This document shows, piece after piece, positions 25,390-34,553 of a stretch of 44,993 nt of DNA. The position numbers and the translations under genes are program-made. Source of the DNA: Bacillota bacterium (lineage in GTDB: Bacteria; Bacillota; Clostridia; Lachnospirales; Lachnospiraceae). Positions within the stretch are counted from its first letter, which is position 1; each line of letters starts with the position of its first letter. The notes beneath the pieces are model-generated. The model did no database searches, was not told where the DNA came from, and worked only from the letters and a program-made list of their open reading frames with translations. Location of the stretch: positions 1 to 44,993 of the forward strand of contig JAEYOY010000024.1 of the NCBI GenBank assembly GCA_023411215.1, read 5' to 3'.

Positions 25390-26256
25390 CTATTTAATCA
25401 ATAAGGACAAGGTTCCGCCTACAATAAGAATTAACCCGATTAAAGCCTTTCTGGTCAGTGTCTCCTTTAGGAATATATAGGAGAAAATAATCGTAATCAA
25501 TATGCTTAATTTATCAATCGGTACTACTACACTGGCAAGACCATCCTGAAGGGCTCTATAATAACAGAGCCAGGAGCCTCCGGTCGCAAAACCGGATAAG
25601 ATAAGAAAAATCCAACTTTTGTGATCAATCTTACCAATCATATGCTTCTTACCTGTCATGAACACGATAACCCAGGCCATGATTAATACCACAATGGTAC
25701 GGATTGCTGTTCCGAGATTAGACTCAACTCCCTCTATACCAATCTTGCCAAGAATCGAGGTTAAGCTGGCGAAGATCGCAGAAAATACAGCATATATTAT
25801 CCATCGGTTATTATGTACCTCCGGAAGGTTGGCATCCTTTTTCTTCTGAATCATCAGGTAGGTTCCCGTACCGATTAAAACAATGGCAATAACCTTTACT
25901 ATAGTTATGCTTTCACCTAGAAACAGCATCGCTAATATCATTGTCAGTATCGTGCTGGATTTGTCAATCGGCGTTACTTTATTTACAGTACCAAGTTGCA
26001 GTGCCCTAAAATAGCATAACCAGGAAGCTCCTGTTGCTAAGCCGGACAGAATCAGAAAAAGTAATGTCTTACCGCTTATATCACCTATGGTATCCTGTGA
26101 TCCGACGATAAAGACCATGAGCCAGGAAAAGACTAACACAACTACGGTTCTAATCGCTGTAGCAACATTCGAATCTGTATTCTTAATTCCACTTTTCGAT
26201 AGGATCGCTGTTATACCAGCAAAAAAAGCAGAGCCAAATGCAAATAGAACCCACAT
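25390..26256 (-). CDS. EamA-type (drug/metabolite superfamily) membrane transporter
   Basis: The 288-residue protein has ten hydrophobic helices in two EamA domains. The two halves are clear internal duplicates: ILSKSGIKNTDSNVATAIRT matches ILGKIGIEGVESNLGTAIRT, and SWLCYFRALQ matches SWLCYYRALQ. Such proteins export metabolites or take up nucleotides and sugars by exchange. The substrate is not predictable. The ATG at 26256 has AGGAG 8 nt upstream, whereas the upstream TTG at 26289 would overlap the previous gene. It follows the 26276 gene by 19 bp, so the two are probably in one operon. Confidence 0.88.
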   Translation of the reverse strand: MWVLFAFGSAFFAGITAILSKSGIKNTDSNVATAIRTVVVLVFSWLMVFIVGSQDTIGDISGKTLLFLILSGLATGASWLCYFRALQLGTVNKVTPIDKSSTILTMILAMLFLGESITIVKVIAIVLIGTGTYLMIQKKKDANLPEVHNNRWIIYAVFSAIFASLTSILGKIGIEGVESNLGTAIRTIVVLIMAWVIVFMTGKKHMIGKIDHKSWIFLILSGFATGGSWLCYYRALQDGLASVVVPIDKLSILITIIFSYIFLKETLTRKALIGLILIVGGTLSLLIK

Positions 26257-26275
26257 AGATAAGTCTCCTCGTAGT

Positions 26276-27028
26276 TTAGTATTTGTCAAGTATCTCCCAG
26301 AAGGCCTTCAAGTCCTTATCCTTATCTTTTGCTTCATCTGCCAATTGATCGGTATGTTTCCTTAATTCAATTACATCCTCATCCTCACTTCTGGCAGCAA
26401 TATATGCTCTAAACTCCTCGTTCAGCTCACCATCAAAGATCTTCCATTCTCCTGCTCCATCCTTAACAATATAGAGCTTAGATAAAGAAGGAGCTAAGGT
26501 CTTAAGACCGATGAATCTAATATCATAATATACGAAGACGATATAAGCATCCTCTTCATATGATTTCTTTACATAGCATTTTATATTCTCATACTCATCA
26601 ATTCCCTCAATCAGCTTAAGCAATTGTTTTTTCGAGTATACGTTCTCCGGTTCGGATGAGATACTCTTTAAGGTATCGATATCACAACTGGCCTTAGCCT
26701 CATAATAGGTCTTTACCAGCTCATCAATCTCAGAGGGGTATCCCTTCTCCTCCAGTGGATAAACCGGCAACGGGGTCGGAATCGGAGTTGATGTCGGACT
26801 TGGCGTTACACTGGGTGTCGGATCAGCAACCGAACTCATCAGGCTAATAGAATCTTTAGCCATCTTATTTTCCTCCGATACTTTACTCATCTTCTGATTC
26901 GTAGTTAAAGCCGAAGTACCCTTATCCTGAGACGATAATCCAACCGGATTATAGACTAGTATAGCCAATCCGATTCCCATCGTAATCATGTATATTAAGC
27001 ATATAACCTTTATATTCTTTATTCTCAT
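26276..27028 (-). CDS. Membrane-anchored extracellular protein with Pro/Thr/Ser linker
   Basis: The 250-residue product has an N-terminal signal-anchor helix (about residues 7-27), a low-complexity Pro/Thr/Ser stretch (about 65-90) and a globular part from 95 on. The latter looks like an NTF2-like or lumazine-binding fold: EIDELVKTYYEAKASCDIDT is the opening helix and YIVFVYYDIRF and SKLYIVKDGAGEWKIFDG are later strands. No catalytic residues stand out. The function is unknown. It is the first gene before the DMT transporter. Confidence 0.7.
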   Translation of the reverse strand: MRIKNIKVICLIYMITMGIGLAILVYNPVGLSSQDKGTSALTTNQKMSKVSEENKMAKDSISLMSSVADPTPSVTPSPTSTPIPTPLPVYPLEEKGYPSEIDELVKTYYEAKASCDIDTLKSISSEPENVYSKKQLLKLIEGIDEYENIKCYVKKSYEEDAYIVFVYYDIRFIGLKTLAPSLSKLYIVKDGAGEWKIFDGELNEEFRAYIAARSEDEDVIELRKHTDQLADEAKDKDKDLKAFWEILDKY

Positions 27029-27235
27029 AATTGTCCCCGTTCTTTAAAACAATTCATAGGTAGATACTTAGACCTATTTTAGCAAATATTCTCAGGGAAA
27101 TCAATAAGAACAACAACAATTACGTAATATTTGTAACATTTGCGTAATATTTTGCGTATTTTCGCCATAATATGACTTTTATTATGGAAATAATGGTTTA
27201 TGAGCTGTACTTTTCTTTGCGAAGGTTAAATTCGT

Positions 27236-28702
27236 TTAATCAATCAGAAGCTTACATACTACAGGATAATCAGTCCTAATCCCTTCCGTCTTTATGACCA
27301 AAGCTTCCTTCTCCCGATACCAGCTTACGTCTGACTGATATCCAAGAATTGATACTTCTTTAATTATTCCATGAAAATGAGGTAATTTGGAAGCATCCCT
27401 CTCTCCTAAGGACTTAATACGGATGATTCCGTCCTCCGGAAAATTTAAGACGGTAGCATAGAGATAGCTTCCCTTTACCGTGAAACGGATATCTTCACTG
27501 GTGAATTCCTTAGCAGAGCCGTCCGCAAATTGTCCTTCCACAATCTTTGTCGGCCCTTCGGCAGATATTCTCCATACTTTGGATCCATAGATTGCTTCTC
27601 CGTTCACCTTTAACCAGGCTCCAATGTCCAGTAAAATCCTTTTATCCTCCTCAGGAATCGTTCCATCACTCTTGGGTCCTATATTGAGTAATAAGGTACC
27701 ATTCTTACTAACGATATCCACCAGGTCACTAAGAATCTCTTTTGATGTCTTATAGATGTTCCCTTCGGTATAGCACCAGGAATTGCGCGCTACAGCTGTA
27801 TCTGTCTGCCAGTAATAAGGCTTAGCCTCCGCAAACTGACCACGTTCGATATCTACCACTGCACAGCCAAACTGAAAGGCGTCATGCTTGTAATTAATGA
27901 CCACTTCCTCGCCCCATTCCTTCGCACGATTATAGTAGTAGGCAGCGAATTTCTTCAGATAAGGCTTAACCGCACTGTGCTGGATCCACCAGTCAAAATA
28001 AATGATCCTTGGTCTGTATTGATCAACGATTTCGCAACAGCGAACAAGCCAATCCTCCAGGAATTCCTCCGTGGGCATCGGCATGCTTTGCAGCTCGTGA
28101 TGATTCGGCTCAGGCATAGCTGGCCAATAGAAGTCCCCCCGTTTCATCGGCTCCTTTATATCACTTTCGAATTCTTTGCCATGACTCATGAAGAACCAAT
28201 GCTCTACTCTATGCGAGGAGGTTCCGAAGCTTAAGCCCAGTTTACTGACCGCTTCCTTTAACTCTCCTAATATATTTCTCTTCGGTCCCATCTCAAAAGC
28301 ATTCCAGTGAGAGATATCACTCCGGTACATCTGGAAGCCATCATGATGCTCTGCAACCGGAATGACATATTTTGCTCCAGCTTCCTTGAATAGCTCTGCC
28401 CATTCCTCTGGATTAAAGTGTTCCGCTTTGAACTTAGGGATAAAATCCTTATAACCAAAGTCCTTATGCTCGCCATAGGTCTTCACATGATGTTCGAACT
28501 CCTCTGTCCCCTGTATATACATATTTCTGGAATACCATTCACTCTTGAAGGCAGGTACCGAGAAGACCCCCCAATGAATAAAGATACCGAATTTCAACTT
28601 ACGATACCACCCCGGAATCTCATACCCGGACAGGGAATCCCAATTATCCTTGTATTCTCCCTGCGCTATTACTTCATCAATCAATCTAAGATATTCCTTC
28701 AT
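27236..28702 (-). CDS. Alpha-L-fucosidase, glycoside hydrolase family 29
   Basis: GH29 enzymes remove alpha-linked L-fucose from glycans. The 488-residue protein has the N-terminal FGIFIHWGVFSVPAFKSEWY block, the HHDGFQMYRSDISHWNAFEMGP block and the nucleophile region RIIYFDWWIQHS with Asp near residue 243. A C-terminal beta domain completes the usual size. No signal peptide is visible, so it is likely cytoplasmic and acts on imported glycans. A GTGAGGA ribosome site supports the ATG. The neighbours are not transport or fucose-utilisation genes. Confidence 0.92.
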   Translation of the reverse strand: MKEYLRLIDEVIAQGEYKDNWDSLSGYEIPGWYRKLKFGIFIHWGVFSVPAFKSEWYSRNMYIQGTEEFEHHVKTYGEHKDFGYKDFIPKFKAEHFNPEEWAELFKEAGAKYVIPVAEHHDGFQMYRSDISHWNAFEMGPKRNILGELKEAVSKLGLSFGTSSHRVEHWFFMSHGKEFESDIKEPMKRGDFYWPAMPEPNHHELQSMPMPTEEFLEDWLVRCCEIVDQYRPRIIYFDWWIQHSAVKPYLKKFAAYYYNRAKEWGEEVVINYKHDAFQFGCAVVDIERGQFAEAKPYYWQTDTAVARNSWCYTEGNIYKTSKEILSDLVDIVSKNGTLLLNIGPKSDGTIPEEDKRILLDIGAWLKVNGEAIYGSKVWRISAEGPTKIVEGQFADGSAKEFTSEDIRFTVKGSYLYATVLNFPEDGIIRIKSLGERDASKLPHFHGIIKEVSILGYQSDVSWYREKEALVIKTEGIRTDYPVVCKLLID

Positions 28703-28900
28703 AATCGTTCCTCACTTTTCCAAGTCAAGTATTGGGTCCATAATAACTTTACATATTTGCATAAGTTTGTCTTTATTGCCATTTTACTACAGAATTTATG
28801 AATAGACCACCCTAGATTTTTGATTTAATCCTTATTAATAATTTGATATTTATATTGTGTTTACAAAAAGCACACTTCGACAAATTTCGATTGTTTTGAA

Positions 28901-30148
28901 TTATATTAATAGATCGAGGAGCTTTCCAATTGCCTTTCGGGTTACCTGCTTATAGAAGAAGTCATAACGGAAGTAGATGTATCCTTCAACCAAACCGGTA
29001 CCTCTTCCATAATCGATCATATCCTTTAGGATATTTGGATCCTTCCAAGCTTTTTCAAGGGTAGATCCGGCGCGGTAAGCTGCTATTCCTACATACATCT
29101 TCACATCCTTATTGGTCCGCAGTGCCAACCACCGATCTAGCGTCTTATCATAGGGGAAATCCTTATTGTCGAAGGACCAGTATAGTTGAGGGCAAATATA
29201 ATCAATATAACCGGGCTTACTAAGCCAGGTCTTGATATCTGTATAGTACCTGTCATCGAGCAATAGATAATCCAGAAAACCTCCAGGGCTGATACCAAAA
29301 ACAACATCTTCATCGATATCCTTAATATCTGAATATATATTCTTCACCAACCGATTAACATTATTTCTTCGCCAATCGGCAATGCCTTTTGTCTTCACAC
29401 CGTTCTCTTTACACCAGTTACTGTATTCCACATATTCCTTATAATCGAAGTTCTTCTTGTAATTTGAACCAAGCGTCGGATAGAAATAATCATCAAAATG
29501 AATTCCGTCCACCTCATAATTCTCAACTATCTCCTCGATCCCGTATCGGATGTACGCCTGAACCCAGTTATCAGAAGGATTATAATACAGTGAACCTCCG
29601 AAGGATAACACCCTACGATCATCATCTTTTGAAGTATTCGTAAGCCACTTTCTCGCTAGATTATCTTTCGATAATTTATTAATATCCGTCGAATCACTGG
29701 TAATGCGATAGGGATTAATCCATGCATGAAACTGTAGCCCTCGTTCATGCGCCGCTGATACCATATACTCAAGTGGATCGAAGCCTGGATTCTTACCTTG
29801 TGTTCCCGAGATATATCTTGACCAGGGAAAGTATTTTGACGGGTACATTGCATCACCAAAAGGACGTACATGTACTACAACTGCATTCATATTCATCGCT
29901 GCCACATTATCAAACATCTCATCGACCATCTGATGAAAGCGCTCTTCGGTAAAACCGTTAACTCCGGTCTTCGGATCCTTCAAACGATCCAGGAATTCCA
30001 GATAAGAAATCCAGACTCCTTGGAATTCTCCGTCGTCCTTTATCGCCTGTGCATTCACCCTTACAGTCGGTGTTAATAGTAACAGAACGATGGTAAGAAA
30101 AAAGCAAATATATTTTATCAAAACTGGACTACTTTTTATTTTTGCCAT
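28901..30148 (-). CDS. GHL10 (DUF187, YngK-like) secreted glycoside hydrolase
   Basis: The N-terminus has a signal peptide (about residues 9-32, ending VNAQA). The rest is a TIM-barrel of the glycosyl-hydrolase-like 10 family, with EFQGVWISYLEFL at strand 1, AVVVHVRPFGDAMYPS, FHAWINPYRI and GIHFDDYFYPT carrying the acidic pair. Family members are thought to act on cell-wall or exopolysaccharide glycans. An AAGGAG ribosome site precedes the ATG. The neighbouring gene upstream is a cell-wall amidase on the same strand, so an envelope role is reasonable. Confidence 0.9.
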   Translation of the reverse strand: MAKIKSSPVLIKYICFFLTIVLLLLTPTVRVNAQAIKDDGEFQGVWISYLEFLDRLKDPKTGVNGFTEERFHQMVDEMFDNVAAMNMNAVVVHVRPFGDAMYPSKYFPWSRYISGTQGKNPGFDPLEYMVSAAHERGLQFHAWINPYRITSDSTDINKLSKDNLARKWLTNTSKDDDRRVLSFGGSLYYNPSDNWVQAYIRYGIEEIVENYEVDGIHFDDYFYPTLGSNYKKNFDYKEYVEYSNWCKENGVKTKGIADWRRNNVNRLVKNIYSDIKDIDEDVVFGISPGGFLDYLLLDDRYYTDIKTWLSKPGYIDYICPQLYWSFDNKDFPYDKTLDRWLALRTNKDVKMYVGIAAYRAGSTLEKAWKDPNILKDMIDYGRGTGLVEGYIYFRYDFFYKQVTRKAIGKLLDLLI

Positions 30149-30175
30149 GCAATTAGCTCCTTCATCTTAGTAGAA

Positions 30176-30217
30176 AAGCCTATCAAAGCCATTTTGATGA
30201 TTGGCTATGATAGGCTT
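30176..30217 (-). terminator. Hairpin between the amidase and GHL10 genes
   Basis: AAGCCTATCA (30176-30185) and TGATAGGCTT (30208-30217) form a 10-bp stem that continues inside as AGCCA/TGGCT after one A-A mismatch. On the minus strand it is followed by TTCTAC. It lies 38 bp past the amidase stop. Confidence 0.75.
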
Positions 30218-30255
30218 CATTATTATATTGCCATATGTACTTCTATTCTCTGTTC

Positions 30256-32979
30256 TTATCTTCCGGTAGGATATATACTGAAGACCTCTAATAATGTCTC
30301 ATAAATTGTCCTTGCCGCATTATCCTGGAAGGTTGGATCCGATAGCTTATTAAAATCACTCTCCGTTGACATAAAGCCCAGCTCAATCAAGACTGCCGGA
30401 ACTGTATTCTTATGAACTACCGTATAACGTTCTGCCCTTGAGCCGCGGTTCTTCGTACCAAGATTGCCTGAGATTCTGTCACCAAATAAATCTGCCAAAG
30501 CTTTGCTCGTAAGACCCGCCTTATTCGGACTATTATTATTTGTGGAATAATAAACCTCGGTGCCATATACGGTTCTGTTAAGGTTTGCATTCATATGTAA
30601 GCTGACGAACAGATCTGCTCCGTATTTACTTGCAAAGGCAGCACGATCACTGAGGGACATGTCCACATCTTTAATTCTCGTGTAATATACCTTAAGCTTT
30701 GATGTATCCTGATTAAAGTATTTCTTACCAAGAGTATATAATATCTTAAAGTTCAGATCCTTTTCATTTGTACCATAATACTGAGCACCAATTGCACCAC
30801 CGCCGTGTCCCGGATCCAATATCACGATATTCGGGTAAATGTCCTTCGGATCGCCAATGTTAATATAGATGTTCTTATCATCCATCGTATACTCATAACC
30901 CTGCAGCTTAGACGTTCTAATCCGAATCTCAGTCTCATTGTTGCTGTTCAGATTCACGCTGATATCTTTCACCCTACCAGAAGTGTTTATAATGTTGGAG
31001 CTGTTGATTACTCCTGTATAATCACCCATTAGACGAAGAACAAAGCTGTTCTCAAAATAATAATCCTCATCCGTAATCATAGCTGCGTTTAATCCATCCG
31101 GCCTTGGAATGATGATCTCACACTCATTTGGATCAACCTGATCAGATAGTCCCGGTTGCGTTGGAGTAACTGCCGGGGGCTGTTGAACAGACCCTGGTGT
31201 GAGGAATAGGATGGAATACTTATTATCCGTTTCCGATATGTAATACTCATAACCCTCATTTGCACCGATCACGATCTGAGTCGAATCTGGAGTAGCAATC
31301 GAATAAAATAAATTGATATATTTGGAACCGACAAGATTCGTGTAGATATCACCAATACCATTGGTGGTATAAGGTAAGTCAATATTAAGATATCCTGTCG
31401 ATTGATTCATTGTGACTTTCAGTGGCTTGATACCGGTTAAGGTAACATAGTCTCCTGCGTTATTCGTTCCGATAACCGCCGAGGTTAACGTATTATGATA
31501 TACTGTTATATAGAGTGTCTGCTTGTCTTGTGACAATGCTACATCATATGTATACTCTGATGAAAGCAAATCCAAGAGCAAGGTTGTCTGCCCAGAAGAA
31601 TTAGTATAGGTACCGATGGTGTTCACATAATTACTGAAAATACCATACATCGGATATGTAATATCCGTAGCAGATAGATTAGCTACCTGTATCTGAATCT
31701 GTTTGTCTGCCTTCTGGGAGGTTATCTTACCCATGCTGCCGTTGGCAGTAATCTTAAAGGTCTCAGCGTTCTGTTTTATGATACTGTTATCTCTTGTTAC
31801 CGAAACAAGAGCTGCAGGATTAGCTTCCACAGAATCAACACTGATCTCATGAAGCTCGGTACTTAAAGAATAGACCGAAGTATCTGCAACCCATTGATTT
31901 AAGATGGTTCCTGCCTCAATAATTACACTACTGTCTCCAAGCTCCGGCGAATTACCCGAACCGGTGTTTCCCGGTGTGGTAGACTTCTGTGTGGCTATTA
32001 TCGAGGTTCTGGTTGCATTATCCCATTTATAATTAAAGCCTAAACAGGATGCGGTAAAGCTACCTGGTACCATGAGATAAGAGGTACCGGAACTATAATT
32101 CTTGATAATCATCGGAGCGGTATCCATCTTCGTAGCATTACCATTCAGATAAGCGGTTGTATCACCGACTGTCATTACCAATACGGTATTTCCTTTGGTT
32201 AATGTAAGCTTCTTTTTGGCATTATCATATTGATAGGTGGCACCGATTGCCGGATTAGTGAATACCCACTTAGCACGAAGCATCGCCGTATTATTGGTAA
32301 TAATACTGGGCATCTTGCCAAGATTAATATTCTTACCATCAACTGTAACCTTTCCAAGAGCACCGGTATATTCAAACTTCTTAGCGCCATTATAGGAAAG
32401 CATTAAGGTTGTCATCTCAATCGCAACTGTACTCTTACTGCTGTTCCAGGTATATTTCAGTCCCAGGGTCTCCGATATGAATCTGGATGGAACCAATACC
32501 TTAACCAAGCCATCTTTCATAAATTTAACTTTTATTGGAGCAACCGATAGATTTACTGTCTTACCGTTGAGTTTGGCCTTCTTACTACCAATCGTCATCT
32601 GAAGTGTCTTACCGTATTTGGAAATAGAAATAGTCCCTTTCTCTTTATCATAGTTACATTCTGCAGCAATCTCTGACTTCTCAAACACATCATTATAAGG
32701 AACCATAGCAATTCCACTTACTAAGATACCCGGTGTATGACTCTTTGTGACGGTCTCCCCATTCAAAGTAACCTTGATTTGCTTATCCGTATAGGTGCTT
32801 TCCTTCTTGGTAGTATAATTGTATATCCGCAGTCCGGATGCCGCCAGTGCAGAATCGTGAAAAAGGCCCAGTGTCAGGAAGGCTACGACTAATAAAAATC
32901 CTAGCTTTAATCCCAGCTGACGGCTACGTACTGTATTATCCTTCGTAATGTTAAATATCGTTTGTAATTCATGTCGCAT
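30256..32979 (-). CDS. Secreted N-acetylmuramoyl-L-alanine amidase with stalk-like N-terminal domains
   Basis: The C-terminal 190 residues form an Amidase_3 zinc hydrolase: LDPGHGGGAIGAQ, SLHMNAN and VLIELGFMSTESD hold the zinc ligands and catalytic Glu. Upstream are a signal peptide (ALAAS), two copper-amine-oxidase-N-like domains (about 50-330) and AMIN-like beta segments joined by Pro/Thr-rich linkers. At about 907 residues it is much larger than ordinary amidases. The ATG at 32979 is taken as the start, because the TTG at 32994 is inside the AGGAGG site, but that leaves an unusually long 15-nt spacing. It should cleave the bond between muramic acid and the stem peptide during division or spore release. 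Confidence 0.92.
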   Translation of the reverse strand: MRHELQTIFNITKDNTVRSRQLGLKLGFLLVVAFLTLGLFHDSALAASGLRIYNYTTKKESTYTDKQIKVTLNGETVTKSHTPGILVSGIAMVPYNDVFEKSEIAAECNYDKEKGTISISKYGKTLQMTIGSKKAKLNGKTVNLSVAPIKVKFMKDGLVKVLVPSRFISETLGLKYTWNSSKSTVAIEMTTLMLSYNGAKKFEYTGALGKVTVDGKNINLGKMPSIITNNTAMLRAKWVFTNPAIGATYQYDNAKKKLTLTKGNTVLVMTVGDTTAYLNGNATKMDTAPMIIKNYSSGTSYLMVPGSFTASCLGFNYKWDNATRTSIIATQKSTTPGNTGSGNSPELGDSSVIIEAGTILNQWVADTSVYSLSTELHEISVDSVEANPAALVSVTRDNSIIKQNAETFKITANGSMGKITSQKADKQIQIQVANLSATDITYPMYGIFSNYVNTIGTYTNSSGQTTLLLDLLSSEYTYDVALSQDKQTLYITVYHNTLTSAVIGTNNAGDYVTLTGIKPLKVTMNQSTGYLNIDLPYTTNGIGDIYTNLVGSKYINLFYSIATPDSTQIVIGANEGYEYYISETDNKYSILFLTPGSVQQPPAVTPTQPGLSDQVDPNECEIIIPRPDGLNAAMITDEDYYFENSFVLRLMGDYTGVINSSNIINTSGRVKDISVNLNSNNETEIRIRTSKLQGYEYTMDDKNIYINIGDPKDIYPNIVILDPGHGGGAIGAQYYGTNEKDLNFKILYTLGKKYFNQDTSKLKVYYTRIKDVDMSLSDRAAFASKYGADLFVSLHMNANLNRTVYGTEVYYSTNNNSPNKAGLTSKALADLFGDRISGNLGTKNRGSRAERYTVVHKNTVPAVLIELGFMSTESDFNKLSDPTFQDNAARTIYETLLEVFSIYPTGR

Positions 32980-33016
32980 GCTGTGTACTTTCAACCTCCT
33001 GTCATAATCTACTCAA

Positions 33017-33516
33017 TTGATCGGTATTTATATAATAATATGTCTTATCTTACTAGTTCCGACTTTATCTTCTGTAAAACTATATATTACGATAATATTA
33101 AATCATGTTAAAACTGTGTCAGCTTCCAGATTTATCACATTTTTATTGTTTTTTGTTCCTATTCTACCAGAAAACCTCTTAATAACCTTATATATCACAT
33201 TATATAAATGCCTATTTTGTATTATTCTACCTGTGTAGTGGCTTATTTTCAAGCAAATCAGAATTTGTCTACACTCGTCGTTTATCTCGGATATCTCCTT
33301 ATTGTTTTGTTACATCTTTATTCATTATCATTCCACTGTTATAGAATTCGCTATTTACGGTTTATTACATTTTTTATCGATGTAGTAAGCTACTTACCTT
33401 CAGGTTACTACAATAAAATATCCAGATATCGGTAACTATCGTTTTTTAATACAAAGAAGCTTGAGAAGGTTTTCATCCTTGAATTTATGTGATATAATGT
33501 CAAAGATTAGAACATT
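33017..33516. other. AT-rich 500-bp intergenic region
   Basis: No supported gene lies here; the plus-strand open frames lack ribosome sites. It must hold the divergent promoters of the amidase and the ttcA-like gene. One perfect 8-bp hairpin, TGTAGTAA (33381-33388) with TTACTACA (33405-33412), is present. A TATAAT at 33492-33497, with a weak TTTTCA 17 bp before it, is the best candidate for the ttcA-like gene. Confidence 0.4.
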
Positions 33517-33579
33517 GTGCCTGGGTATCCAAAGTGCAAAAACACCCGATGGCGCAGAGTAACATCATGGAGGAAAGAT

Positions 33580-34335
33580 ATGAAGCTGCAACAATTGCTT
33601 AGTTATACTAGAAAGGCTCTGGACGATTATAAGATGATTGAGGACGGGGACAAAATTGCAATCGGTGTATCCGGTGGTAAGGACAGCCTGACTCTCCTCT
33701 ATGCGCTTTCAGGAATCCGTCGATTTTATCCTAAGAAGTTCGATATTGAGGCCATAACAGTTCATATGGGCTTTAAAGAATTAGATTTTTCAGCTGTTGC
33801 CAACTTGTGCAAAGAGCTGGACATAAATTATACCATTGTAGAATCCGAGATTGCCGATATCGTCTTTGAGCATCGCAAAGAAAGCAACCCTTGTTCTCTC
33901 TGTGCAAAGATGAGAAAGGGAGCCTTCAACACCAAAGCAAAAGAGCTTGGATGCAATAAAGAGGCGTATGCTCACCATTATGATGATGTAATCGAAACAA
34001 TGATGATGTCATTGATCTACGAAGGCCGTGTCCACTGCTTCTCTCCCGTTACTTATCTGGATCGCTCTGACATCACCTTAATACGACCTATGATCTATGT
34101 GGAAGAACCGGATATTAAGGGCTTTCGCAATGCCTTCCAGCTACCGGTGGTAAAGAACCCTTGCCCGGTGGACGGCTACACCAAACGGGAATATGTAAAG
34201 CAATTAATTAAATCCTTGGGTGCAGAAAGTCCCGGACTTAGAGAACGTTTATTCCATGCGATACAGACCAGCAGTATACAGGGCTGGGCAAAGCCAGGGG
34301 AAATGAAAGATTTATTTAAAGGTCATCTGAAATGA
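33580..34335 (+). CDS. ttcA: TtcA-family tRNA thiolation PP-loop ATPase
   Basis: TtcA inserts sulphur into cytidine 32 of tRNA, activating the base with ATP and using a 4Fe-4S cluster. The 251-residue protein has the PP-loop SGGKDSLTL, then SNPCSLCAKMRKGAF, which holds the first cysteine pair, a third cysteine near NPCPVDG, and the HHYDDVIETMMMS block. The ATG at 33580 follows GGAGG by 6-7 nt. The longer frame from 33517 adds a basic stretch with no ribosome site. Clostridial relatives may act on other tRNA positions, so the symbol is the family name. Confidence 0.85.
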   Translation: MKLQQLLSYTRKALDDYKMIEDGDKIAIGVSGGKDSLTLLYALSGIRRFYPKKFDIEAITVHMGFKELDFSAVANLCKELDINYTIVESEIADIVFEHRKESNPCSLCAKMRKGAFNTKAKELGCNKEAYAHHYDDVIETMMMSLIYEGRVHCFSPVTYLDRSDITLIRPMIYVEEPDIKGFRNAFQLPVVKNPCPVDGYTKREYVKQLIKSLGAESPGLRERLFHAIQTSSIQGWAKPGEMKDLFKGHLK

Positions 34336-34400
34336 AAATAATTACAAGTCATTAATAGAAAAACATCTGAAAACAATCTATAATTGACAATAATATAAAA

Positions 34401-34512
34401 ATCATCTTTCATTATGAAATATAGGTAAATCATCTTTCATTGTGAAACAATATGTAATCATCTTTCATTATGAAACATACGTAAATCATCTTTCATTGTG
34501 AAACAATACGTA
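34401..34512 (+). repeat. Four 28-bp tandem repeats upstream of the recombinase gene
   Basis: ATCATCTTTCATTRTGAAA starts at 34401, 34429, 34457 and 34485, exactly 28 bp apart, and a decayed fifth copy fits at 34513. Each has a near-palindrome, TTTCATTATGAAA or TTTCATTGTGAAA. Copies 1 and 3 are alike and copies 2 and 4 are alike, so a 56-bp unit seems to have been duplicated. They end about 40 bp before the recombinase ATG at 34554 and lie after ttcA. Confidence 0.85.
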
Positions 34513-34553
34513 AAATATCTTTAATATAGTAATACAGAATTAGGAGGTTCATA

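Noticed and set aside
33017..33435. Two plus-strand frames of 73 and 75 codons
   Set aside because: No ribosome sites, overlapping each other, and hydrophobicity explained by AT-rich codons.
34401..34512. CRISPR array
   Set aside because: The 28-bp units abut directly with no variable spacers, and no cas genes are present.
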